A DNA stretch of 13,643 nucleotides from NCBI GenBank assembly GCA_937952155.1, contig CALFYH010000061.1, positions 1 through 13,643 on the forward strand, read 5' to 3'. Shown here one piece after another: positions 6,530 to 13,634 of this stretch (positions within the stretch are counted from its first letter, which is position 1; every line of letters begins with the position of its first letter). The notes under the pieces are model-generated. The model saw nothing but the letters and a program-made list of their open reading frames with translations. It was not told the origin of the DNA and searched no databases. The DNA is from an uncultured Saprospiraceae bacterium. GTDB lineage: Bacteria > Bacteroidota > Bacteroidia > Chitinophagales > Saprospiraceae. The translations under genes and the position numbers were made by a program.

Positions 6530-9397
6530 TCACTTCATATATTCCTCGATAGGTGGACATACGCATACGAGATTTCTATCGCCAAAGGCACTGTCCACTC
6601 TCGCCACGCTTGGCCAAAATTTGAATCCATCTACCAAATAAGGTAATGGATACGCTGCTTTCTGACGACTATATCCATAGGTCCATTCATCAGATGAGAT
6701 CACTCTTGCCGTATGTGGCGCATTGCTGAGCACATTGGAGTGTACATCCATCTCACCAGCGGCGACCTGATCGATTTCTTTTCTGATCTCTAGCAGTGCA
6801 TCACAAAATCTATCCAATTCCGCTTTGTCTTCGCTTTCTGTAGGCTCGATCATAATCGTACCTGCTACTGGAAATGAAAGTGTAGGTGCATGGAAACCAT
6901 AATCCATCAATCGCTTAGCTACATCTTCAGCACTGACGCCTGCTGCTTTGAACTGACGGAGATCTACGATCATCTCGTGTGCTGCTCTACCATTTTCGCC
7001 TGAGTACAAGATCGGATAAGCACCTTCAAGTCGCGCTTTAATGTAGTTGGCATTGAGGATGGCATATTTTGTGGCATTAGTCAGGCCATCTGGTCCGAGC
7101 ATCCTGATATAACCATAAGATATCAATAAGATACTAGCACTACCGAACGGTGCAGAAGATACAGCATGTGTTGCCTTTGATCCACCAGTAGTCACCAATG
7201 CATGACCTGGTAAAAAAGGTGCAAGTTTACTATTTACACAGATTGGTCCCATGCCTGGTCCGCCACCACCATGTGGTATAGCAAATGTCTTGTGCAAGTT
7301 TAGGTGGCAAACATCAGCGCCGATAATGCCCGGGCTTGTAAGTCCTACTTGTGCATTCATATTGGCGCCATCCATATAGACCAAACCACCATTTTTGTGG
7401 ATGGTGTCACAAATATCTTTAATCGTCGCCTCGAAAACACCATGTGTACTCGGATACGTGATCATCAAACAAGACAAATTATCCTTATATTGGTCTGCTT
7501 TAGCCTTTAGATCTTCGACATCCACATTACCTTTTTCGTCGCAAGCTACTACGATCACTTCCATTCCACACATCACCGCCGAAGCTGGATTGGTACCATG
7601 AGCGGATGATGGAATCAAGGCCACATTTCTATGTTGCTCATTTCTGTCATCATGATAGGCTTTTATGGTCAATAATCCTGCATATTCGCCTTGAGCGCCT
7701 GAATTGGGCTGCAATGAGCACGCTTCAAAACCAGTAATTTCCGTAAGGTATTCTTCAAGTTCTGTAAATATCTGTTGGTAACCTTCGGTCTGATCTGCTG
7801 GAGCAAAAGGATGCATTGCCGAAAACTCAGGCCAAGTCACAGGTATCATTTCACTAGCTGCATTGAGCTTCATCGTACAAGATCCAAGCGAAATCATAGA
7901 GTGTACCAATGACAAATCTTTATTCTCCAAGCGCTTGATATAGCGCATCATCTTACTTTCCGTGTGGTATGTAGTAAATACTGGATGTGTCAAGATCGCA
8001 CTTTGTCGCTCCAAATCTCCCAAATGACTTGAGGCTGATCCATTAAATCTAGACTTGACACCAGTCACATTTTCGAAAAGATCTACAATTGCTTTGATGT
8101 CTTCTATCGTTGCGGTCTCATCGACAGATATGCTCACTTTGTCATCACCTTGGAAATAAAAATTCATTCCTGCACCATTACTAGCCGCTTTGAGATTTCT
8201 TAGCGTTTCTTTGTCAGCTTGTACTGTGATGGTATCGAAAAACTGATCTGTGGTGACCTTATTTTGATTGGCTTTAAGATTTTCAGCAAGTATGGCGGTC
8301 AATTCATGGATCTTTTTGGCGATAGCGCGCATTCCATCCGGACCGTGATATACTGCATACATACCAGCCATGATTGCCAGCAAAGCTTGTGCTGTACAGA
8401 TATTGGAAGTGGCTTTTTCACGTCTGATATGTTGCTCTCTGGTCTGCAATGCCATCCTAAGCGCTGGATTGCCAAACGCATCTACGGACATACCGATGAT
8501 CCTTCCTGGGATAACTCTTTTATTGTCTTCTTTTGTTGCAAAAAATGCAGCATGTGGCCCACCAAATCCCATTGGCACACCGAATCGCTGTGTATTGCCT
8601 ACGACTACATCAGCGCCCCATTCACCCGGAGGCGTCAGTAGTACCAAAGACATAATGTCAGCGGCCACTACTACTTGGATTTCTTTTGCATTGCAGCTTG
8701 CCGCAAATGCTTTATAATCATGTACTTGTCCTTCACCATCAGGATATTGGATAAGCACACCAAAATATTCGTCAGAAAAATCAAATGTCTTCCAATCGCC
8801 CGTAACCACTTCAATATGGTGTGGCTCTGCTCTAGTAATCAAAACATCAAGTGTCTGGGCATACACCTTATGATCCACAAAAAACTTAGTAGCTGGATTG
8901 TTTTTCCTTTTTTTATTGTGAATGCTTTCAGACATCGTCATCGCCTCGGCTGCAGCCGTACCTTCGTCGAGCAAAGATGCATTGGCTATCGGCAGACCCG
9001 TAAGATCGGATACCATTGTCTGAAAATTGAGCAAAGCTTCTAGACGACCTTGAGATATCTCTGCCTGATAAGGCGTGTACTGCGTGTACCAACCTGGATT
9101 TTGGAAGATATTCCGAAGGATAACCGATGGCGTGATGGTACCAAAATATCCTTGGCCAATAAAGTTTTTATACACTTTATTTTTTTTTGCAATCTTATCG
9201 AGCATCGTCAGATATTCATATTCTGTCAATGCTTCAGGCAGTTTCAAGGGTTTATCCATACGGATGCCTGCGGGCACAGTTTCATTGATCAATTGGTCCA
9301 ATGAAGTCACACCTATTGTCTTCAACATGGATGTCAATTCATGGCTGGAAACTCCGATATGTCTTTGTGCAAAATGGGTCAGGGTATTTGATGGCAT
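6530..9397 (-). CDS. gcvP: Glycine dehydrogenase (decarboxylating), P-protein of the glycine cleavage system
   Basis: GcvP decarboxylates glycine using pyridoxal phosphate and passes the aminomethyl group to the lipoyl arm of the H-protein, in the cytoplasm. I chose the start at 9397 (MPSNTLTHFAQRHIG, 955 residues), because family members begin just before this FxxRHIG motif; the frame runs 27 codons further upstream to 9478, but that part is unlike GcvP. The long single-chain form is complete: N-terminal half with FIGQGYFGTITP, NPGWYTQYTPYQAEISQGRL and LLDEGTAAAEAM; C-terminal half with LGSCTMKLNA, QPNSGAQGEYAGL, SSAHGTNPASA and MDGANMNAQVG. The PLP lysine is K703 in LNLHKTFAIPHGGGGPGMGP, next to the glycine-rich loop. 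The end, RVDSAFGDRNLVCVCPP, is canonical. It stands alone; gcvT and gcvH are not adjacent. No glycine riboswitch is seen upstream. Confidence 0.98.
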   Translation of the reverse strand: MPSNTLTHFAQRHIGVSSHELTSMLKTIGVTSLDQLINETVPAGIRMDKPLKLPEALTEYEYLTMLDKIAKKNKVYKNFIGQGYFGTITPSVILRNIFQNPGWYTQYTPYQAEISQGRLEALLNFQTMVSDLTGLPIANASLLDEGTAAAEAMTMSESIHNKKRKNNPATKFFVDHKVYAQTLDVLITRAEPHHIEVVTGDWKTFDFSDEYFGVLIQYPDGEGQVHDYKAFAASCNAKEIQVVVAADIMSLVLLTPPGEWGADVVVGNTQRFGVPMGFGGPHAAFFATKEDNKRVIPGRIIGMSVDAFGNPALRMALQTREQHIRREKATSNICTAQALLAIMAGMYAVYHGPDGMRAIAKKIHELTAILAENLKANQNKVTTDQFFDTITVQADKETLRNLKAASNGAGMNFYFQGDDKVSISVDETATIEDIKAIVDLFENVTGVKSRFNGSASSHLGDLERQSAILTHPVFTTYHTESKMMRYIKRLENKDLSLVHSMISLGSCTMKLNAASEMIPVTWPEFSAMHPFAPADQTEGYQQIFTELEEYLTEITGFEACSLQPNSGAQGEYAGLLTIKAYHDDRNEQHRNVALIPSSAHGTNPASAVMCGMEVIVVACDEKGNVDVEDLKAKADQYKDNLSCLMITYPSTHGVFEATIKDICDTIHKNGGLVYMDGANMNAQVGLTSPGIIGADVCHLNLHKTFAIPHGGGGPGMGPICVNSKLAPFLPGHALVTTGGSKATHAVSSAPFGSASILLISYGYIRMLGPDGLTNATKYAILNANYIKARLEGAYPILYSGENGRAAHEMIVDLRQFKAAGVSAEDVAKRLMDYGFHAPTLSFPVAGTIMIEPTESEDKAELDRFCDALLEIRKEIDQVAAGEMDVHSNVLSNAPHTARVISSDEWTYGYSRQKAAYPLPYLVDGFKFWPSVARVDSAFGDRNLVCVCPPIEEYMK

Positions 9398-9512
9398 GAA
9401 TGCGTTTATTTGGTTGGTTGTGAAATGATGTGCGAAGTTAAAAGTTTTTTGGATTTTATGAAATATGATAAAGTTCATAATTTAAAAAAGTGCAAAACAT
9501 AATATTTTTTCT

Positions 9513-9580
9513 ATAATGTCGTTTATACATGATATAATGTAATCTATTCTTTACATTTAGAATAAAATAAATTACATTTG
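9513..9580. promoter_or_regulatory. Nested symmetric operator candidate with four AATGT half-sites
   Basis: Two AATGT half-sites (9515-9519 and 9536-9540) and two inverted copies, ACATT (9553-9557 and 9574-9578), form a perfectly symmetric array about position 9546.5, with spacers of 16, 12 and 16 bases. The inner pair extends to AATGTAA-N8-TTACATT. Each same-orientation pair is 21 bases apart, two helical turns, which would put four protein subunits on one face of the DNA. The rightmost half-site overlaps the -7 element of the downstream gene. By inference it is an operator for the XRE regulator encoded at 10096-10296, or for a regulator of the divergent gcvP. AT-richness makes some of the matching cheap, but the exact symmetry is notable. 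Confidence 0.5.
9573..9580 (+). promoter_or_regulatory. Bacteroidota-type -7 promoter element for the membrane protein/XRE pair
   Basis: TACATTTG is a full match to the Bacteroidota -7 consensus TAnnTTTG. It lies 31 bases before the ATG at 9612, a sensible distance for a short leader. No clear TTTG or TTG -33 element is seen at the usual spacing, so the promoter may be weak or need an activator. It overlaps the last half-site of the symmetric array. Confidence 0.55.
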
Positions 9581-9611
9581 TGTTTGATTTTATCATCTTA
9601 AATCTATAAAA

Positions 9612-10106
9612 ATGGGCGCAAATATTTTATTGCCACACACTTTTAGGCAACTTGGTTGGATTATTTTGGTTCCTGCGGCGATTTTGGGAATGATGGTTTT
9701 GTTTGATAATTTTTCACTAGAGTTCTTAGATAGTCGCATGATCACTATCTATAAAAGTGATTCAGTCCCACTGATCAGTCCCAAAACTCAAGGTCTTTGG
9801 TTTCAAATAATAGACGTAAACTTCACTCAGACTATCATAGGCTTGTTGAATATTTTTGCATTGTTATTCATAGCATTTTCGAAAGAAAAAGAAGAAGATG
9901 AATTTATCCGAAAGGTGAGGCTGGATGCTTTGGTGATGGCCACGTATGTCAATTATGGGTTTTTGATAATTTGTTTTGTATTTTTTTATAATTTAGACTT
10001 CTTGATGGTGATGATTTTTAATATGTTTACAACATTAATATTCTTCATCATTTTTTTCAGATATATGATTTATAAGTCGCAAAAAACGGTCGTCAATGAA
10101 GAATAA
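9612..10106 (+). CDS. Four-helix membrane protein paired with an XRE regulator
   Basis: This 164-residue integral membrane protein has four likely helices: about 14-31, 71-89, 107-125 and 129-149. The loop between helices 1 and 2 (about 32-70) is probably outside, and the charged SKEKEEDEFIRKVRLDAL segment (90-107) between helices 2 and 3 is cytoplasmic. Small membrane proteins with this charged loop are common in Bacteroidota directly upstream of a short XRE regulator, but I know of no assigned function. The start at 9612 follows a good -7 element after a short leader. The 3' end overlaps the regulator gene by 11 bases in another frame, so the two are almost certainly co-translated. It may sense something at the membrane and influence the regulator, or simply be its regulated target. 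Confidence 0.85.
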   Translation: MGANILLPHTFRQLGWIILVPAAILGMMVLFDNFSLEFLDSRMITIYKSDSVPLISPKTQGLWFQIIDVNFTQTIIGLLNIFALLFIAFSKEKEEDEFIRKVRLDALVMATYVNYGFLIICFVFFYNLDFLMVMIFNMFTTLIFFIIFFRYMIYKSQKTVVNEE

Positions 10107-10296
10107 TTTAAAAGTAGAACGGGCCATAAAAGACATTACGCAAGATGAATTGGCCAAAGTCATAGGCGTATCAAGACAAGCGATCAATTCCATCGAAGCT
10201 GCGAAATATGTACCATCTACAGTCTTGGCATTGAAGTTATCCGCCTTTTTTGGCAAAGCAGTAAATGAGATTTTCTTTCTGGATGAGGATGATTAA
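10096..10296 (+). CDS. Small XRE/Cro-C1-type helix-turn-helix regulator (YozG-like)
   Basis: This 66-residue DNA-binding protein is little more than one helix-turn-helix domain. The HTH occupies about residues 14-35 (ITQDELAKVIGVSRQAINSI), followed by EAAKYVPSTVLALKLSAFFG and a short acidic end (FFLDEDD). This is the typical length and pattern of the YozG-like subgroup of XRE regulators, which bind inverted repeats as dimers. The ATG at 10096 lies inside the end of the membrane protein gene. Autoregulation through the symmetric half-site array at 9513-9580 is an inference from position. No toxin-like partner is visible; the partner is a membrane protein, which argues against a classical toxin-antitoxin pair. 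Confidence 0.93.
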   Translation: MKNNLKVERAIKDITQDELAKVIGVSRQAINSIEAAKYVPSTVLALKLSAFFGKAVNEIFFLDEDD

Positions 10297-10477
10297 AAAA
10301 AAATTACGACGAAATACTTTTATGGATATATTTAAACATTTACCTTTACATTGCTAATCGGAAGAAAAAGTTAAAAAATTAATTCGATGGCTACATTTTT
10401 AAGATTTATTACACCCGTTGTTATTTAAGTTTGGGACAGTATGTTCTTCAGTAAATACGCTGAATATATTGTCAAAT

Positions 10478-10513
10478 AAAAAATCTTAGGCGATAATTTT
10501 GTCTAGATTTTTT
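10478..10513. terminator. AT-rich hairpin, weak terminator candidate
   Basis: The left arm AAAAAATCTTAG (10478-10489) pairs with the right arm CTAGATTTTTT (10503-10513), with one bulged base and a 13-base loop. The right arm itself ends in six T residues, and the stem reads similarly on both strands. The low GC content of the stem and the distance of about 180 bases from the XRE gene make it a weak terminator call. Confidence 0.3.
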
Positions 10514-10530
10514 AAATTTAATTTTCGTCG

Positions 10531-10544
10531 ATTACATATGTAAT
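10531..10544. promoter_or_regulatory. Perfect 14-bp palindrome ATTACATATGTAAT
   Basis: This perfect palindrome uses the same TTACAT/ATGTAA word found in the inner pair of the array at 9536-9557, but with the half-sites facing the other way and no spacer. It could be a protein-binding site between the XRE gene and the secreted-protein gene. It may also be chance in very AT-rich DNA. Confidence 0.35.
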
Positions 10545-10786
10545 GGATTGATTATTAAGATTTTGTATCTATAAAAGTATGGGTATATTAAAAAATAACA
10601 TTGGTGAAATAAAATAAATTTTTTTTATCTCTTAAAAAGGAAAAAGTGACAAAATAAATCAAAATATCAATATGTTTTTTACCATCATCCTATTGACAAT
10701 TTATCAACCTTAACTTTACTTTAAGATTTGGGGCAGCAGCAATAATTCTTAGTAAACCGTTAAGTAAAGTACATATAAAAAAACAT

Positions 10787-11773
10787 ATGCGAAACTTAAT
10801 AATTCTTCTTTTTACGTGCCTTGTGTGCGCATTCCCTAAAAATGGAAAATGTCAATCTTACCATGTGGAGATTGAAGAAATACCTTACGATACATTGACG
10901 GAATATACATCGCTGGGCTTGGAAAAAGCGGTACAAACGCCATTATATTTTGTCTTTGAAGATGAGTTCGATTTTGGTTTTGGATTTCCATATTTCGATA
11001 CAATTTTACATTCATTCATTTTTGACAATAATTCTACTGGATATATTGAAGGCTGTGAGGAGTATCCGATGTACTTATTTAGCAAGCACTTTAGACTACA
11101 TGTAGAAAAAGAACCCGTAGCAAATTTAGATTCTGATTTCAGATATAACCACACAGAGATAGATGGAAAAAAGGTATTCATTTTTGAATTTAAAAAGGTA
11201 GTTTACGAAGAAGATCCAGATAGACCCAAATTCGAAAAAAATCACTTTTCGTTTCAACAATGGTTTTGGGAGAATGGTGATTTAGAGATTAGATTTGGCG
11301 AGTCATTTATTTTACCAGAATTGTATCAGCCTGGATTAGGCATCAAAGAAAGCTTAAGTGGAAATTTCTACCCATTTGCATTAACGATATCAAATTACAA
11401 ATTGAATGAAAATATAAATATCAGCGGAAATCTCAATGATAATCCTACCATAACTTTTGCAGATACTTGGTCACAAGACTTTCCAGGTATCACGTTCATT
11501 CCAGAAAAAAACACCGTCTGCAGATTTAGAAAAAACCCATCAAAAACTGATGATCAATCTCCTGCTATTGCTATCCCAAACATGGTGCACGATGAAATAA
11601 ATATCCCTGACGAAGCCATATTTCAAAACTATATTATTTACGATTTTCTTGGTAATCAATTGCTTTCCGGAACGTACAAAAATATAAATACACAAACGCT
11701 CCATACAGGTGCTTACATCCTTATGTTATTTGACAAAACAGGTACACATTCGTACAAATTTATCAAAGTTTAA
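10787..11773 (+). CDS. Secreted protein with T9SS C-terminal sorting domain
   Basis: This 328-residue protein is exported by Sec (signal peptide about 1-23, LIILLFTCLVCAF, cleavage near GKCQ-S) and then probably across the outer membrane by the type IX system. The C-terminal sorting domain (about 258-328) shows the usual pattern: a degenerate PNMVHDEINI in place of PNPVxDxIxI, NYIIYDFLGNQLLSGTY, the LHTGAYILMLF strand and final YKFIKV. The middle has features seen in other Bacteroidota secreted proteins: FGFGFPYFDTILHSFIFDNN, and FQQWFWENGDLEIRFGES, reminiscent of a jelly-roll-like domain. No catalytic motif is recognised, so adhesion or a structural role is as likely as enzymatic activity. 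The next gene starts 31 bases later on the same strand and encodes an outer-membrane barrel. Confidence 0.85.
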   Translation: MRNLIILLFTCLVCAFPKNGKCQSYHVEIEEIPYDTLTEYTSLGLEKAVQTPLYFVFEDEFDFGFGFPYFDTILHSFIFDNNSTGYIEGCEEYPMYLFSKHFRLHVEKEPVANLDSDFRYNHTEIDGKKVFIFEFKKVVYEEDPDRPKFEKNHFSFQQWFWENGDLEIRFGESFILPELYQPGLGIKESLSGNFYPFALTISNYKLNENINISGNLNDNPTITFADTWSQDFPGITFIPEKNTVCRFRKNPSKTDDQSPAIAIPNMVHDEINIPDEAIFQNYIIYDFLGNQLLSGTYKNINTQTLHTGAYILMLFDKTGTHSYKFIKV

Positions 11774-11804
11774 TTCTTTCATCACAACCAAATCTAAAAG
11801 CACC

Positions 11805-12539
11805 ATGAGAACATTAATCTTCTGTATTTTTTCACTTACAGTTCCACTTATTTTATCCAGTCAAAAAGGTTTTCAACTCGGTATAGGGCTTAATCAACTC
11901 ATCACAAACACCGAAACAAAAAATTACCTAAATGAAGATAAAATACATATATCCAATCTATATGGCGCATCCTTAAATGTAGATTATAGCTTCAGTAGCA
12001 AATTTAAAATAAAGTCAGGACTAGAATTTAAATTTCAAAATATAGAATTTGAAAACTTTACAAATTATAGGGCAGAATTCGTAAGTATCCCATTGATATT
12101 TAACTACAATTTCATTCAATCAGAAAAGTCAGGATTCGCATTGGGTATCGATGCTGGCGTGTCTTTTGACAAACCTGTTTTTCGGACTATAGAAGTAACA
12201 AAGATATCACGCTTAGCCGGTAACAATATTGAGAATATAACTACCTTAAAAATAGATCCAAGTGACATACGATCGGGTGTTTTTGAATTTAATGATTATC
12301 TAAGTGTTAGACTCGGCATCAGTGCAAAATACAATTTAGGTAAACGTGGACAGCTCAATTTCTTTGCACAAAGTGTCCATAAAGGCTTTGAAAATAATCT
12401 GATTTATATTTTGAGTGAAATAGTACTGAAAAATGGCAACGTAAATTCTAATTCAACTTCTTATAACTACTTGAAATTAGCCAATAATGGCTTTCAGTTC
12501 GGGCTATATTACACCTTCGGTACATTGACTTTTAAGTGA
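11805..12539 (+). CDS. Small outer-membrane beta-barrel protein (PorT/OMP_b-brl_2-like)
   Basis: This is a 244-residue predicted outer-membrane protein. I start it at the ATG at 11805, which gives a clean signal peptide (MRTLIFCIFSLTVPLILSSQ); the frame is open further upstream, but that would overlap the preceding gene and bury the signal. After cleavage the chain alternates short amphipathic strands ending in aromatic residues (GFQLGIGLNQL, YGASLNVDYSFS, FKIKSGLEFKFQ, EFVSIPLIFNYNF, GFALGIDAGVSF, LSVRLGISAKYNLG, GFQFGLYYTFG). This is typical of the eight-stranded-type barrel family common in Bacteroidota. It follows the T9SS cargo gene by 31 bases, so the two may work together at the cell surface. 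The ligand or role is unknown. Confidence 0.85.
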   Translation: MRTLIFCIFSLTVPLILSSQKGFQLGIGLNQLITNTETKNYLNEDKIHISNLYGASLNVDYSFSSKFKIKSGLEFKFQNIEFENFTNYRAEFVSIPLIFNYNFIQSEKSGFALGIDAGVSFDKPVFRTIEVTKISRLAGNNIENITTLKIDPSDIRSGVFEFNDYLSVRLGISAKYNLGKRGQLNFFAQSVHKGFENNLIYILSEIVLKNGNVNSNSTSYNYLKLANNGFQFGLYYTFGTLTFK

Positions 12540-12697
12540 TCTTAAATTTAGCTTGTTACTAATACAGAAGTCGTCTTTACAGAATCATATTTTATTATCA
12601 GTAAAAATAAAAAAACAATTGCGAAACTAATAAAATTCAGGAACCAATCTTAAAAAAGTCATCAAATTATAATACCACTAATTTATAATCTAAACCG

Positions 12698-13630
12698 TCA
12701 CTCCAGAGGTTTCATACCGTACTTTTTCCTATTGATATTGACTTGAACCTTGCCTATTGTCTTGTAAAGTTCATAAGTTTTTAATTTTGGGTTATATTTA
12801 TTTTGGGTTCCAAATTCTTGTGGAAAACCTTTGAGCATATTAATTCTGTCATGCAATAATGGGTAAACGCCTGGACTCAATCTCCCTTCCTCAATTTCTT
12901 TATGGATAATAGGTAGAAATCTTTCCATTGTCTCTAAGTCAGAATGTAATATGATATAAAACATGTGGGCCTCATATTCAATCCCAACAAGCTTTCTGTT
13001 TAAGTAGCCATATCTTTCGTATAGATCCAATACAATGGTTAAATTTATAGAATCCAATTTTTTCTGAGCAAAAGGCAGTACTTCAAACTTATTTCTTAAA
13101 TTCTGATCATTCTCTTTTAGTTCATCCAATATTTTAAGTAGTTTCGGATTGTAACTTTTGAAAACACAATCACAAACATTATCCATTAATTTTACTTGGT
13201 TAATATAATGTTTAAGTCTATGACCTGTATTTACTGTTTCTTTTAAGCCCCTTAGAATCGTTCTATAATTATAACAAAACTCATCTTTGTCAAACTCTAT
13301 CCCATCAAAAAAAAGATAATAAATATCATTTGCATCATTAGGTACCATTTTAAAGTAAGTAACAAAGCGATTCCAATACGCATTATTTAAATCATTAAAC
13401 TTTAATTCTTTGATTAATGAATCCTTTTTTAAAACCGTTGCATTAGCTATTCGCAATTGTGAAGCCCAAGAGTCATAATATGAAATTTCTTCCTTTTCAT
13501 ACATGAATGTTTTCTTTTCTGGTGCTTTCAAAAATATTTGCGCATCCAACTGTAGGGCAAATATGATAAACGGTAGAATGAACAAATATTTTCTTTGATT
13601 TTCCAGAACTAGGTGGCAATTACACTGCAC
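12698..13630 (-). CDS. Exported DUF6624-like protein, 5' end uncertain
   Basis: A hydrophobic export signal (LFILPFIIFALQLDAQ) lies at residues about 16-31 when counted from the GTG at 13630. The frame stays open to the window edge and has no ATG before the signal, so the real start is either this GTG or lost at the contig end. Residues about 195-310 match the DUF6624 pattern: LDSINLTIVLDLYERYGYLN, KLVGIEYEAHMF, the LHSDLE motif (228-233), FLPIIHKEIEEGRLS, LLHDRINM (258-265), QEFGTQ (271-276) and a final PLE. Residues about 40-190 are helical, contain a CDC motif (153-155), and are not recognised. No function is established for the family. It converges on the beta-barrel gene across a 158-base AT-rich spacer with no clear terminator. 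Confidence 0.8.
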   Translation of the reverse strand: MQCNCHLVLENQRKYLFILPFIIFALQLDAQIFLKAPEKKTFMYEKEEISYYDSWASQLRIANATVLKKDSLIKELKFNDLNNAYWNRFVTYFKMVPNDANDIYYLFFDGIEFDKDEFCYNYRTILRGLKETVNTGHRLKHYINQVKLMDNVCDCVFKSYNPKLLKILDELKENDQNLRNKFEVLPFAQKKLDSINLTIVLDLYERYGYLNRKLVGIEYEAHMFYIILHSDLETMERFLPIIHKEIEEGRLSPGVYPLLHDRINMLKGFPQEFGTQNKYNPKLKTYELYKTIGKVQVNINRKKYGMKPLE

Positions 13631-13634
13631 CGAT

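Larger units (their letters stand above)
10297..10786. other. 490-base AT-rich gap without a recognisable gene
   Basis: I see no convincing coding region, tRNA or repeat family here. Four features stand out. There is a TAAGTTTG -7-like element at 10426-10433, with no gene close behind it. An AT-rich inverted repeat lies at 10478-10513. A perfect 14-bp palindrome lies at 10531-10544. A weaker -7-like AAGATTTG at 10723-10730 precedes the gene at 10787 by about 56 bases. The words TTTAAG-TTTGGGACAG (around 10424) and TTTAAGATTTGGGGCAG (around 10720) are similar, so the gap may hold two related promoter regions or a small unannotated RNA. Confidence 0.5.

Noticed and set aside
8219..9428. Several open frames of 68-140 codons on the + strand opposite gcvP
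   Set aside because: They lie antisense to strongly conserved GcvP sequence, have no start context or family resemblance, and follow from codon bias of the real gene.
9398..9611. Glycine riboswitch upstream of gcvP
   Set aside because: The leader is very AT-rich and lacks the conserved GC-containing helices and purine-rich core of the glycine aptamer.
9612..10296. Toxin-antitoxin module
   Set aside because: The gene next to the XRE regulator is a multi-helix membrane protein of 164 residues with no toxin motif; the order and sizes fit a regulator/membrane-protein pair better.
11709..11804. Upstream extension of the beta-barrel gene by 32 codons
   Set aside because: It would overlap the T9SS protein gene by 65 bases and place the signal peptide inside the chain; the ATG at 11805 starts exactly at a normal signal peptide.
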